A DNA stretch of 64,000 nucleotides from Thuidium tamariscinum (lineage: Eukaryota; Streptophyta; Bryopsida; Hypnales; Thuidiaceae), in NCBI GenBank assembly GCA_947034885.2, contig OX344749.2, forward strand, positions 44,421,682-44,485,681, read 5' to 3'. The notes beneath the pieces were generated by a model, which was not told the origin of the DNA, did not search any database, and saw nothing but the letters and a program-made list of their open reading frames with translations. Of this stretch, positions 11,662 through 24,929 are shown piece by piece. The position numbers were made by a program, and so were the translations under genes. Numbering within the stretch: the first letter of the stretch is position 1; the number at the start of each line of letters is the position of its first letter.

Positions 11662-14213
11662 TCCTTCAGCCGACTAGACTCAGGAGCCAGCTCAGTCCTC
11701 GACCTAGAGCCTTCGAGCTTGAAATCCTCGATTTCCACACTGTCGATTGCTCGTTGCTTGCCGTTCCAAACCATAAGAGCCATCTCTCCGAATCCTTCAA
11801 CATTGAGCAATCGAGCCTTGCATTCGATTCTCACCACGGTGATGCTCGGCAAGTCAAGCGCAACCGGGCGTGGACACAAAATTCCTTTCGAGCAAAGCTG
11901 TGGGGATCGTCCACGGAGCTTCTGCAAGAGGGTAAGATGCCCTCTCCTGTCGATCTGGAATTCTGATGCTACTGTTTTGATTTGAGAACGCGACGCTTTG
12001 TTCGATTAGCGCATGAATTCCGCAAGGGATCCGGTGATCGGGTCCTGAGGTCGTCTTCTCGAGGTCGTGTTTTTACAGACAATTTTCCGCTTTCCTAGCG
12101 AAGGGCTATTGCAGCTTAACTGGTGGGAATGAAGAGCGGTCGAAGCCGTGGCACCCGCTGTTGTGGCACTACCGCCATCCAGCATCCCCCGGGCAGAGAC
12201 CAGAGAACGCTTTGTTTTCTGTTCACCGCGTTGGATCGCATCTGCAATCAAGGATGACTGGATTGGCAGCGTTGTACAGTTCTTGTCTTCTTTGGCTTGA
12301 CATTTGGCTACAGTCTGTATTACACTAGAACGATTCCTCCTTGGACAGGTGCGATGGTGTCGGTTCTAGCGCATTTCCGAATCTCAGTCGTGTGCCATTC
12401 TGTGTTAGGGTTTGAAGAGAGAACTGGTGATCCATGGTTGTAGCAAAGAGGGGTCTGGCGTTTAAGTGATGAACTCTATTCCTTTGCAAGAATGTTGGGC
12501 TTGCTGTTCTGTTGCTGCTACTTTTTCTTGGTTGAGTGACCAGTTACGTTTCACCTATATAGAATCCACGAATGAAGTAACTAATGGCTAAATTCCGAAT
12601 CCTTGTCTGAGAGCATGTCGGGGCTTGAAAAGACCAGTCTCGTGAGTAGCTGTGTTGCCGATTCAAATCTTTGCTTCGAGCTCTTCTGCTTCGTGTGTAT
12701 TCGTTTATCTTTGCAAACTCTGTATTAGACGGCAAGGAAAGCATTTGATGCAAAAGAAGTGATGCTTTTGATGAACATGGCAGTTGTCTTGATAAGGTTC
12801 AAGTTTGACGCCGCTTGATTAGCCTCTCTGGAATGATCCTGGGTAGACAGAAATGGGTCTTAAGCTATGATCTCGGAGCATGGGAACTGGGTGATGTGCG
12901 AGGGCTCAATGTTTCATTACCCGTCTCTTTGGCAGACAAGTCCCAAGTAGCAGCCTGGCACACAACGGCAGTTTGGAAAGTCTTGTCCAGCTGCAGTGGT
13001 AGCTGTCTGCTTTTTGGATCAGGTGAAGAAATTGTGGCGGTGTGTTTGACGTCCCTCCGGTCCACTCCTGTGGTTCTTTTGTATTAGCTGTGCTTTAATG
13101 GGTTTTAAAAACTCATTTCCTGAATTCTTACGACAGTTTCAGTTCACCAACGTTCACTGGTATTGTACATACAGACGTGTCCCCCTCTTATCTTCTATGA
13201 CAGGTCTTAAATTGCTTTCTGTGATAATGCAGTGTGTGTATTGGGCATGAGTACGACGGTGGTGGTCTTGTCCATTTCTAGATGTTGGAATTTTTTTTCC
13301 CTCTAAACTCCCCTTGTAATTGAGATTATTGAGTTTTTTTCCACTGCTTTCATATTCTTGCTGGGGATAGCATTTGCTTAGGTTTGGTAAAAGTGGGCAT
13401 CGTTGATATCAATCTTGCTCTCATCAAGAAAGCAAGATGCTGTCAAAGGTGGCCTCCTCAACGCAAGTGTCTGGTTTCATCCATTGAACTGGAAACTTGC
13501 TCCTGATGGACTTGGTCACTAGTTAGATCTCAAGGTTGTAGTATGGAAGAGGACCTTTGCAAGATTTGATGGGTTTGGCAATTGTTATAGGAATCATACA
13601 GATTGTAATAAAATGGAGTTCTTTGTTCATTTGTTCATTTGATGTGGGTCTGGCAGGTTGTTTTAACGGAGTTTGTGCGGAAGACAAGATCAACTATCTA
13701 AGCTGTAGGTGACTTGCCTTTTGATGCTTTCAGATTGCTTTACTTTTGTTGAAGACCTCCTGCATTTCATTTGAGGAGTTTTTGATACTAAGAGTGATAT
13801 GTTGGAGGACATAATATGAGAATGTGGAGGTTTTAAATTAAGGCGCTACATTCGGATGAAGTTGGATTTGAAGATTATTTTCATCTATGTTGTTGAGGTT
13901 CACGATTGGCATGTGATGATGAGTGGGGTTCAGGGTTGCAACAAACTGAAAGATGATGACCTAAGAATTATTGAGAAGTTATTTTGGTGAATCCTCGAAT
14001 AGGTGATGTACTCTTGCTTATGAGCTGGATGAGGGACAATATCCACTAGTTGTTGTTAATGCTTATGGCTTTTTTGTACCTTCTTGTTTGTAGGAATTGA
14101 CAATTCTTGGATCAATGCATGTTATGGTGTTTACTTGTTTTCTTGTTTTGTAACGAAGCTATTGCAATTACATGAACTTGTCTCCTATTGATATATGCTA
14201 TTTTGTGGTGTAG
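11662..14213 (+). other. 5' leader exon and leader intron of TNL copy A
   Basis: A GC-rich leader shared by all three copies ends in a splice donor, GTAAG at 11932-11936. The next acceptor lies at 14212-14213 ('gtgtag'), just before the TIR start codon, giving a leader intron of about 2.28 kb. Open frames in the leader are not conserved between copies and mostly lack an ATG. Further untranslated exons inside the interval are possible, for example around 12348 where 'acaggtgcgatggtgtcgg' is conserved. The transcription start cannot be located from sequence. Confidence 0.45.
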
Positions 14214-14226
14214 GTCTAGTGAAGTC

Positions 14227-17200
14227 ATGGGGAATGATCTTCTCTTAGAACCCAAGCACAAGATTTTCTTGAGTCATAGTGGAGCTCAAAAGGAGTTTGT
14301 GGATCACTTGTGCAAAGCCTTGGAGGATCGATTTCACTATCCCTTCTTTGATAGACGCCATGAGAGCTTACCAAAGGGTGAACAATTTCCACAGTTGATT
14401 GTTCAAGCAACAAAGCAATGTGAAATGTTGATTGTGGTTGTGTCGGATGAATATTTCATGTCGAAATGGCCAATGATTGAGTTGAGTGCCTTTGTTCAAG
14501 CTCACAAGATACACCATGAACCAGAGAGTTCCTCCAAGGCACCAAAGATATTACCTTTGTTTTATGGATTATCGGTCAGTGCTTTGGATGATGCAACCTT
14601 GCAAAAGAAATGGTTTGCAAAGTGGGAGTCTTTGGCTGAGGCTGATCCAAAGAATCGAATCATTGTGAATGATTGGAAGTATGCCTTGGAAGTATTGAAG
14701 TCTTTCAATGGCCTCCCATATGATCGGGATTTGAAAGAGAGTGTGGCTTATCTAAAGAAGGTTGTTTCTTGTGTTTGCAAGTCCGTTTCTCCAGATATAA
14801 GGTGGGATGATTCCCATGTGCAAGGGAAATCCAATATTTGTCAGGTAATGCACTTTGGGCTTGGAGTTGTTTATTCCCCTTTTCCTTTCCTTTGTCTTCA
14901 CGTTATGGAACTATGTCTATGTGTTTGTTGAATGCAAAGAGATTTTAGTTGATTGGGTTCTTTGTTTGGGTGGATTGAGTAGGTGCTTAGTTAGAAGATT
15001 GAAGGACTTGGGGTTTCGAAAAAATACAATGTGAAAGCACTTGGTTTGTATGGAGTTGGTGGTATTGGCAAGACCACCACTTGCAGGACCTTGTGCAATG
15101 AACTTTCAAACAAGTATGAAGGGAAGGTTTGCCATATTGAATTTCCCATTGTTCCTTCAAGTGATTCCAAGGAGTTCTTTCAAAAGGTTTTGCGTGACTT
15201 GACAAGGAAGAGCATGGATTTCATTCTACGTTTGAGTGAAGGAGAGGTGAGCTCTGATGGTTATGCACTTCATCTATGTATGTAGTTGATTTGAAGTTAG
15301 GGAAGCCAAATTTGTTGAAGATTAGGTCTTGAAGACTTGGTGAAATTGAATTTTTTGCCATATTTTGTGGCTAAGTGCTAGTATTTGTGATCCTTGTTTG
15401 TTGTAGATGAACTTTTGAATGTTTGTCATGCATAGTTGGTTGGGATAGTCTTGGACCGTAGTATGAGAGCGTGTAAGGATGCATTTTTGCTTTTGAACCT
15501 TGGATTTGTGTTGTTGGAAGCATTGAGAATGTCTTCATTTTGAGACTCTCATAGATTTATGTGGTGATTGTATGTTTAGTGCAAGGATGTTTTGCGTAGA
15601 AGTCTTTTCAAGGAAAGAACTTTTCTGGCAATGGATAATGTTTCTGATAGCCACCAATCAATTGAATTAGCAAAGACATTTTTGGAGCTTCCTTATTATG
15701 AGGAGAGTTTGGTGGTTGTGATGGCTCGCTCCCAAAGTGTTCTTGAGTTATTGGGGATCAAAGGAGATGCATGTCTTGAAACGCCGGATCTTGGTGAGGG
15801 AGATGCAATGAAGTTGTTTTTACACCATGCAGTTGTTGGCAACAAGTTTTTTGAAGACGAGGAGATGTGTGACATAATGACTTGTGTTAGGAGGTGTTAT
15901 TTCTCTAAGGGCTGTCGACAAGGCCATCACTATCATCCCTTGGCCTTGCGCTGTTTGGGATTGCAGTTGGGTTGTTTTGGAGAGAGCCCTTCATTATGGG
16001 TGAAGCATTTGCCTCGCGCAAGGGTATTCAATTCTTTGTATGGAGAAAACCCTGTGTTTGATATTTTGAGGAGTGGTTTTGACTTGCTACAAGAGGAGGA
16101 TCAAACTTTGTTTATGGATGTGGGACACTTTTTGAACAATAGGAGTTTCATTAGTTTGATGTCGTCGTTGTGCACTTTACTCCAAACAGATGAGGAAACG
16201 ATAAAAATCAAGGTAGATCTATACTTATGCATTTTCTAAATGTGAAGTTTTTGCTTTCTAGGCCTTGTTTTCTATATAGTCATGCACCAAGATTGTTGTA
16301 AGGAATTCATTTTTTCAATGAATTCTTTTTTCCTATTTGTTTATTTTAGTTACTATGCAAAGTTAGTTTTTTTTTCATGTAATGAAATGAGTTTAATGGG
16401 TTGTTGATGTGACCAATGAAGATGGAAACTATGTCTTTTTGAGTTGTATTGTTGTGGTTTGGCAGCTAGAGCACTTGAGGCGCAAAGGCTTGTTAGAGCA
16501 TGTGGATTTGAAATTTAACCAAGTTACCATACACGATCTTTATCTTGAGTTTATAGGACTTGAGTTGGGAGGATCTTTCAGCAAGTCAAGCAACTTGAGC
16601 GAGCGGATGTGGGTGAATATAGAGGATGGTGATTTGACAAAACTAAAATATAAACCTCGAGGAGGATGTTGGGATAAGTTGATACGACTTCGTATTGATT
16701 TGTGTCGCACCATGCGGGGAGGAAGTGTTGGAAGTTTGAAGGGCATTAAATGGAAATACTTTGCAAATGTTGAGGTATTGCAAATACATAATGTGCATTT
16801 GGAGCATGGTGCTTTAAATTTGGCAAGCTTGGTATGTTTAAGGATTTTAGGTCTCTATTCCATAAGAGATGTTAAGGAAATTGAGGGCTTAGGAGAATTG
16901 GAGAACCTTACTCATTTTGAATGTTATCATTATCTATTCATGGATGAGAGCCCATTTTGCATCGTGGGGCAACTTCCCTCGTCCCTTAAACTATTGGAGA
17001 TTGATGGGCCGGTTGTATTGGTGTCAAATGCACTTGCACAATGCAACAATTTAGTCAAATTGCAGCTTCATAGTATTGAAGCTCTTTCATTGGATCTAAG
17101 CAATTGTTGGTCTTTGGAAAGTGCAAATCTATCGGAACTTCGGAAGTTGCACACTTTGTTGGGACTTGGTACTTGTCAAGCATCTTGCCTACAATCCCTT

Positions 17201-17758
17201 TCAATTAGATATTGCGAGAATTTGTTTCCTATTCCACGAATAGATCATCTTATTTCCTTGAAGAAATTAGAGCTTGACTTCTCTTCGAAATGTCAGAAGT
17301 CCATTGTGCCCAATTTTCTTACTCTAACAAAATTGCAAGTCTTGAGATTATGGACAAATGAGAACCTTGCAATGCATATAGAAGGTTCCATTCCTCTCCA
17401 ACTTCGAAAACTTACGTTGCAATTGAGCAAATCAAGCGAGGGATTGAATCTAAATGGATTCAACCAACTGGAAGATCTAGACTTGAGTTGTAGTTTCACA
17501 TTGACAACATTGGCTAAATTGGGAGATTTGCCTAAACTACGGCACCTTAATCTTGGGGATTGCCAATGTCTAGAGCAATTGCCCAACTTGAGTAAGTCGA
17601 AGAACCTTGAAGAACTCAACCTTAGGGGATGCCTTGCCCTCATCCTTCATGAAAGAGATATTCAAATATTGTCTGAGTTGCCTTTATTGCAACCGGTGCC
17701 TTCTCAAGACATGGTGGACGAATTGTTCGACGATGAGTACTTCTGGGATCTTCAATGA
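14227..17758 (+). pseudogene. TIR-NB-LRR receptor, copy A (nonsense in P-loop exon)
   Basis: Exons by splice model are 14227-14844, 14983-15246, 15586-16212 and 16466-17758, all phase 0, with GT-AG introns of 138, 339 and 253 bp. The first ATG after the leader acceptor (MGNDLLLEP) is used. The TIR exon has 'IFLSHSGAQKEF' and the helix 'WPMIEL', whose Glu aligns with the catalytic Glu of plant TIR NADases. The P-loop is GVGGIGKTT, the Walker B-like strand is LAMDN, the GLPL-like motif is HPLALRCLG and the MHD-like motif is IHD, followed by about 15 leucine-rich repeats. Exon 2 reads V-L-S-stop (TAG 14992-14994) where copy C has Glu. Read literally the product is a 209-residue TIR-only protein. 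An AG at 14993-14994 could serve as an in-frame acceptor that removes the stop. A second change (CAA TGA instead of the CAT CGA of B and C) truncates the C-terminal tail at 17756. Without the first stop it would be 933 residues. Confidence 0.85.
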
Positions 17759-19444
17759 CGAAAGTTGGTAAAGTATCGAAGTTGGTTGTGGTATGAGGAG
17801 GAGAGAGATTTAGGCCCACTTAATTGAAATCGAAAACCTTGATGGATCATGAGATGGGACCGGAAGATTCGGAATCTCAAGTTTCTTCAGAGTTTTCAGA
17901 TTGAAACCATGTTGGCACTGTCTCCATAGTGAATGTATTGAATGTCACTCTCCTTAAAAAGCCTTCTCAAGGTATCTATAGGATCACCAAGCTGGCGACG
18001 TGATTTGGCAGGAGACTATGGTGTCTTGGGGTCCAGCTTGGTTCCAGAGAGGGGGTGTTGGATTATTTTGGAACCAACACTTGGTTTGAGCGACAAGCAA
18101 GCGGTAGTTTTGTTGGTTGAGCAGGTGACTTCTGCTCAGAAGTCTTAAGAGTGATTCCTTTGGGTTTCATTGATAGAACTCATCCATTTCGTGTGAACTG
18201 CAACATTAGCATATGTGACCTCCATTGCTGGGCTTAATGTTTTACAGTTTCTTCCATTTGCCATTAGTTTTCTCCATAGGGGATCGCATGCGACTTCTGA
18301 CCGTCATATTTAGGCTAGAGGTTAGCAGATTGAGTTTGTCAGAAATTTGCTCGCAACTCAGAGTGTGTTAGCATTGATGGACACGAGTATGGATCACATG
18401 TATTAGGATAGTGGTGCAAATAGCTTGCTTCTGTTGAGTAATGGCGGCACCCCCAGTGATGTGCCTTCTGACTATAGATTTGATTCACCGTGCCCTCTTT
18501 TTCCTAAGCGCACCTTGGACTGCGCCTTTGTGGAAACTATCATGTTTTACATCGCTGATTCTTGAGGTGGAAGAAGACCTCATTTGATACGTCAATTGTC
18601 CCTCTTCGTTAATCCTGGCAAGCTGTCACTACATTCTAGGCTTCCTTTTGTCCTGCGATGGGAGATGGAAGAATTTTTACATGCACCAATGCTTTTGGAT
18701 TCTTGTATGTTGGAAGTTGATCTCATGTGGCTTCCGTGTCCGAACTGGAAGTTGAGAGCTTGCCGACCATCGCCGACCTTGAAACTCTTCAGATCTTCAC
18801 AATCGTCTCTATTGCGAAGGTCTTCTCCGTTGACTCCGAGTAGTTCGGGTCTGTATCCCATCCACGTTCAGCATTGGCAGCAAGCTCATCGCCAATTTAG
18901 CTTCTTATGCTACAATCTGGAATTCTGAAGTGCATTGTGCCTGAAGCTGTTGGAAATGGCAGGTTGCATGATAATGGTCACACGAAGTTTCGTTGTCAGT
19001 TGAAAGGAGCAGCTGCCGTGACAGTCTCAAACCTTGTGCCATTCTAAATTGAATTTCCGCCACCGTTGGGGTCTGATTTTGGACCTGAGGACTGAGATTG
19101 TGCATAGTAGATGGAGGCTCGATTGATCACGGGGTTCACAACCTTCTCGTAGGTTATGTCCACATAATTTTTGAAGTCGCACCCCTTCCTTGGCAGCTCA
19201 TTCTCGGGTCCGATGCACACCAGCACGGACTTGAAACTTGTCGAGTTTTGGAAAGATCGAATTCGGGTTTGTGACTGAGGCTTTTCGAAGGAACCACAAG
19301 GGAATAGACTCCGATTCGAAGGTTTTCTTCTGCGATTTGGAGTAAATGCAGGGCATCTTGGTTTCATGGCTATGGTATGGCAGACGACGTAACTTACTTG
19401 TGTGCAGGCGGGATAGACTTCTCATCCACACGAGTGCCGTGTTG
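17759..19444 (+). other. 3' UTR and unrecognised 3' module, copy A
   Basis: This follows the LRR stop and is shared with copy B (36786-38310), in part with the orphan at 41885 and with C (59124-59838). The first 100 bp is an untranslated continuation of the old C-terminal tail. Further on are coding-like but broken frames, including a plus-strand stretch 'VESLPTIADLETLQIF' near 18740. There is also a minus-strand frame ending at 19044 ('VLVCIGPENELPRK') that stays open and very similar in copy B. I cannot name a family. It may be an old gene fragment captured in the duplicated unit. Confidence 0.35.
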
Positions 19445-19457
19445 CTTGTTTGTGTGT

Positions 19458-20328
19458 GTTTTTTTTGTTTTTTTTGGCACAAATGAAACGGAATTTCATT
19501 GCAAAGAGACAAAATACAAAACCGACCAGCCACGAGTGGCCTGGCCGGGAACACGACGACTTCTAAGAACCTACCCAACCCAGGACCCTATAGAGACAAG
19601 CGCGCGTCAAGGCGCAGCACGCAGCCCATTCACCGGGTGTCGCCCTCAGAGTCATGGAGGCTGAAACACGAAGCCTTCCCTCGGGCCAGTCGCTTGCCAC
19701 TTGGGTTGCCCGTTGATGAGTTGTGCAAAGAGGTTAAATTTGCATCTCTGTCAGATGAAGTTATCCATGAGTTGTTGTTGAGTGTCTGGTGATCTTCGAC
19801 TGCTGCTTTTGATGTGGCCCCACTCTGCCCGCCCATAGTCAATCAGCCCTCTCCAGATATGGTTGGCTAGGCGCTCATTCGTCCATGCTTGATTATTGAA
19901 GACGAGGTCATTGCGCTGCAGCCATAGGGCCCAAAGCACTGTGGGAGCGCGCTTCTACCCAGATCCTTTTAACTTGATCAAACTTCTTGGGTATCCGATC
20001 TAAGAAAATTCCCTGTTTCCATGATGGCGGTCTCCAAGGCCCCGTCGCTTCCCTCCCATGCACTGCCACATTGAGGATGTATATTCCCCATTGCCACGCA
20101 AACTGTGCTGCCTTACACTCCCAGAATCTATGGAGCACCGACTCCATCGTCCCCCTTGCACAAACCTTGCAGCTGGTGTCGATGCTTCCGTCAATCTTAC
20201 TTCGCCATTGATTAACCGCCACCGCCCGATGCCATACAAGCCACATGAGTCCAGCTTCCTTCCGGACCCGCTCAGGGCGCCAGATAGAATGCCATTTCAG
20301 TCGGAAGTCTTCCGGTAATACTCCCCCC
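19458..20328 (-). mobile_element. 5'-truncated LINE with zf-RVT domain
   Basis: A minus-strand non-LTR retrotransposon fragment inserted into the 3' module of copy A. A 13-bp direct repeat, CTTGTTTGTGTGT, flanks it at 19445-19457 and 20329-20341. Copy B shows the unoccupied site near 38300. A T-rich tract right after the left repeat (19458-19476) is the poly(A) tail on the minus strand. The frame 20246-19908 encodes the reverse-transcriptase zinc-binding region: 'MWLVWHRAVAVNQW', a C-x2-C ('CKVC') and a downstream H/C pair ('LHRFWEC'), then 'DRIPKKFDQVKRIW'. A frameshift near 19940 moves the continuation 'WALWLQRNDLVFNN' into another frame. It is dead on arrival and has no reverse-transcriptase domain. 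Confidence 0.85.
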
Positions 20329-20341
20329 CTTGTTTGTGTGT

Positions 20342-23300
20342 TTTAAGAGCTTCCAACGGTCGTGTCTTTGCAGCCTAGCTGGTGCTTCTGACCGATGATC
20401 ACTGCAAAACGTGGGTTCATTGCAAAACACGGGTTCAAAACGGTTTGTAGCCAAATGTTCATTTGAGAAGATTTGTTTTGAATTTTTAGAGGGCACGGAA
20501 AAATTAAACAGCAACTGAGTGAAATTTAGCCAGTATTCTGATCACTAGCAACTTGATAGTGACCACGAGCGCATCCAATACTAAATTTGTGCCCCTGCAG
20601 TGCTCGGCTCTATTTCCACAACCAACATGCAAACATTGATTAGTGAGTAGCACCTGCAATGCTCAAATCCTTTCTTGATTTCCTGGCATCTTCATGCTTC
20701 TATCAACTATCTTTGTACAAATTTAGTAATTCCTTTTGTTTCATGAATTGGTTGTAGAAAGAGTTTTTGTTGTTTATTATTTGAGATTCAAACATTCGAT
20801 TGGAGAAAGCATCACCCTCCATCTCTTTGTTCATCATCACAAATATGAACTGCAAGGCTCTATGTTGGCATTTTGGGTGTTGAATTTATTGTCCAACTTC
20901 CAAATTTACTTGGGAGAACACTAATGTATGGTTTCAAAATCTGACACATTGTGAACCACTTCCACATGTCACTTTGTGAATACAAGTACAAAGAGCTTAT
21001 TTGTCCATTGAATTGGTCACTAGATAAGGTTTACACCAAGAGTTTATATTATATCCAAAAGGGGAGGTTTTGATTGGCTAGAATCTAAAAGTCCTTGGAG
21101 AGTGAGTTTGCATCATGAAAGGTCATGGATCTCCAAGAAGGTCCAATGATGTGAAGTACATCTTTTTTCAATGTAGTAGAGATGTTCTCAAATTTTGAGC
21201 CCCAAAAAATTGTGCAAATTCCAAAGATCAATAAAAAAAATAATCAAATGATTAAGGCATTAGATGTTTTTTTGCAATTTAGAGGATTGTGAGTTATCAA
21301 TTGTGGGAACGCTGTAGGAACTGCCACGAAAGCAATCTGACGTGGTCGGAAGATTGGCACGTCGTATAAAAAATATTAAAATATCAAATTTTTTTTCAAA
21401 AGCAAATAATTTTTTTGTAAAAACTTTTAATCTTTTTCATTTTCATTTTTTTATATCTAACAGTTCCTAGCATTGGAAACAGGTCTAACATAGTCTTCTA
21501 AACCCCCCAAAAAAAACATGTCATGCGATTTTGTTCCCTCTTCATGGTTTATACCAATTCAAAGATTATGATATCTAAAGGAAGAGACTTCTCAATGGAA
21601 AACAAGGGGACTTGGAGAAGGAGAATTTTCAATTTTCTCACTTCTTTGTTCTTGTGTAGAGTAGGTGTTAATGTACTTGGTTTTGTTCTTGCTTAGGCTT
21701 TCTCATCATTGATTGTGATTTGATGATGAAATTGGAAATGGAATGCTGAAATTGATGTGGATACAAAAACGTCAATTCAAATTCCAAATGACTTGTAACT
21801 ATAGGATGTAGTAATAGAAATGCAATGTTTCTAAGCATGCTATTTCATGAGCACATGATGGTACTTGAATATAATTAATTTCTTGCATGAATTAGTCTAG
21901 ATGAGGAGGAAGACTTTTTTAATGACCAATACATTTCAAATTCATAACTTTGTATCTAATTCCATGAAGCTCTAAAAAATATGAAACAACTTGGATTAGA
22001 TCCCACTTCTAATTTTTTTGTTAGCTCTTATACACGTCCTACCTTAAGTGTTCTAAAATAAAAATAAAATACTCAAGGTCCAAAATTGATGACAAGCTCA
22101 ATTAAATTGTTCTAGGTCTTGCCTAGATTTAGTTACCACACTCATCATACATCCCTTGCATGCAAAGAATAAAGTCATAAATTCAAAAGCACATGTTATG
22201 GGTGTTTGTTGTCAAGATGCATTATAGATGGATATTATTTAATCCATATCTTTGTTTAAATCTTTAATTTCTTCTTTTTTATCTTTATAATTCTTCTCCA
22301 AGAATCTCTAATAGTACATACTTTTAAGGCACAACATTTTTTGTAATATTTGACTACATGGTAAAAAGTTATTGTATGATATTTCTTTTTCAACTTGAGT
22401 AGCTCAAAAAAGCACATTTTTCACAAACCAAAAATGTGAATCTTTTTTCTAAATTTTTAGAAAGCTTTTGGTCCACTCGTAAGCAACTATAGAATCTCTA
22501 CAATAAATAAACTTTGAATCCCTTTATTAAATTAAATTTTTAATATTTTTTGGAAGAAATAGAGTCTTAAAATTTAGATTGTTTATTACAACATGACAAC
22601 CATTGGAATTGGCATCTTTCAATTTGATAACTAAATTCTTAATAATTTGGTATTATAAATTGTTTTCTATTTTTTTTCTACTTACTATTTATTTTCAAAC
22701 AAGAATATGAAAAGGATTTTTTAAAAATATTGTATATATATTCCCAGATTATTTCTTTAATGTACCATGGAAAATTGCACGTTGTAGGATCTATACATTT
22801 TTGGAAAAAAATTTGGAAGGTAAAACCTAAACCAATTGGAAACAATTGGAAATACTTCTCTTTTAAAATTCAAGCATCTTGATCTTGTAATTGGTAAAAT
22901 TTTCTATTTTTAGAATTTTAGGAGGGTATACTGTAAGAAATTAAATAAGAGATTTCATGGCTAGATTTGTTAACACCTTAAGTTTGTTGACTATGTTTTC
23001 TCGAAAAACCCTCCACAATTGCCATTTCTAACACAAGTACCAAATATTTGGAAAATATTATTCTTAGAAACATGGAACCAAAGGATCTTATAGTACGCTA
23101 AATGAAAAGATAAAGAAAAAATTAAGAAATTTCTACTATGTGGATTACAAGATATGAACATTTGAATTGACCAAAATGCTTTTTTGGCAATGCAAAAAAC
23201 GGGCAACTGTACTTTACAAGCTCACATTTGCATGAGAAAAAGTCCAAAATGGTAGTGCTTCTTTGGATTCATTTTCCAAAGCAAGTTGGCTACATGCTTG

Positions 23301-24228
23301 AAAATTTTCAAATCATTTGGAATTGTATAACATATAGGAAAAAAATAGTGAATAAAAAAAAGTAAGAATGATTCAAAATACTAAATTGTTAAGAATTTAT
23401 TTGTGAAATTGAAACTTGACAATCCCAATGATTCAATTGTTGTAATAAGCAATCTTCATCCAACGTTTTTATTGTTTTCCCAAAACATTGATAGTTAAAT
23501 AAGATAAAGGACTTCAATGTTTATTTTAGAGTAGAGAATTCATAACTACCCGCATACTAAAACTCTTCACAACTTTTGACTCATTAATCCAAATGGAATG
23601 ATTCAAAGCTTTCCACGTATATATAAATTTATAAAACCAATTTCAAATTTTTGTTTCCAACTAAGTCATTTTCCTTGCAATAACTTTCTAACCATGCAGT
23701 CAAAAGTCACAAAAAATTTTGGGCTTTAAAGATATTCCTTGTTCACACTCTCTATTAAGTTTTGGTTCCGAACAAGGAAACGACTAGTCACACATACCCC
23801 CAAATTTCTTATATTGCCAAAAAAGGCACTTTGGTTCTTTAGGGACTAAAAAATAAATATAGATGAAGATTTGTGCCTTGCTTTGGAAACTAGTGTTTTG
23901 AAGCAATTTTGGACCTATAAATTTTTTTTAAACTTTTATCAAGGATTCACTATAAAAATCCACTTGGATTAAATGTAAATTCTTCTTTCCTTTTAGGGGA
24001 TTTATTGAACTTGATTTAAATTAGCTAATTTCTATTAAGATCTATATTAATGTTTAGAATAGGTACTATGAAGTCTGAAATGTTTGAAATTTTAGAAAAC
24101 AAAAAATATTATTTATAGATTGCTGAAACTTAAAGACTAATTCACTTATTGAAATCAATGAAAAATTTCAAATGGATAAAAATATAGTCAATTGAATGAA
24201 AATTTTATCAAGTCCTTTGAGTAGATTG
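20342..24228 (+). repeat. 3' flank repeat T, copy A
   Basis: AT-rich non-coding block present three times as part of the duplicated unit: here, at 38330-41884 and at 59839-61878. Shared landmarks include 'gatggatattatttaatcc' near 22230, 'gcaactgtactttacaagc' near 23203 and 'aactcttcacaacttttgac' near 23562. It starts as the continuation of the 3' module and runs to a 'gattgcccc' end at about 24231, matching the end of the third copy at 61878. No gene is seen. Confidence 0.8.
21306..21480. mobile_element. Small MITE-like element S1
   Basis: About 175 bp with ends that pair imperfectly: 'ctgtaggaactg' at the left and 'cagttcctagcattgg' at the right. Inside is a short palindromic segment around 'tctgacgtggtcgg'. 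A related copy lies at 39348-39545 at the same place in the duplicated flank, so it predates the duplication. Its class is uncertain. Confidence 0.4.
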
Positions 24229-24929
24229 CCCCTTGGAAGATCATTTTTGACTTAGAGTTTCAAACAATTGGATAATGTGGTGATAATTAATTCATTTGTT
24301 GTTACACTTTTCTTTTGAAGTAACATTGATACTAACAAACTTTATTCATAACCTACCCCAAACACACTTCTACATATGGTGTAACATTCAACACAAAACA
24401 ACTTGCTACTATGACAAAGCATGTTTTGAAGCATTGATAGATTGTTCCCTTTATCTTTGACACAGACAATCATTACGTCTACTAAGTCAAATTATTTGTG
24501 AAAAGAGTGACAATTATAGCAAGCGTGTTTTGTTTCAAAAGTATTGGTCTCAAAATTTATCTTATCCTAGACTTTGCATCTATTAGTCAAATGTAATGTA
24601 GTGGCCTGTGTAAGTAAAGAAAGTAAAACATATAATTCCCTTGGTTTTGAAAGCATATTTAGACTATGAATTCTCATTAGGGACCTTCTTGAAGGAAAAG
24701 TGATCTTAAAGTCACTTTGAAGCACAAACCTGGATAGCCTTGGATCACACATTGACAAAGGGATGCATCCTTGGAATGAGTAATACGAAATTTGTGAAAA
24801 AAAACAACCATCAGTCTCTAATGTCACTATGTTTGTATAATATCACTCTTTTGATAGGGCATTCTATTTTCAAAAGAGGTGTCAATGATTGACCTCATCA
24901 AAACTCTTGCACTTCTTACACTTTCGCTA

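Noticed and set aside
12815..13087. 90-codon plus frame nearly identical in copy C (54132-54404)
   Set aside because: It starts at a non-ATG codon, lies in the leader intron, and is broken in copy B. The conservation reflects recent duplication of A and C, not coding constraint.
17293..17643. 116-codon frame antisense to the copy A LRR
   Set aside because: Shadow of the leucine-rich plus-strand codons. No independent support.
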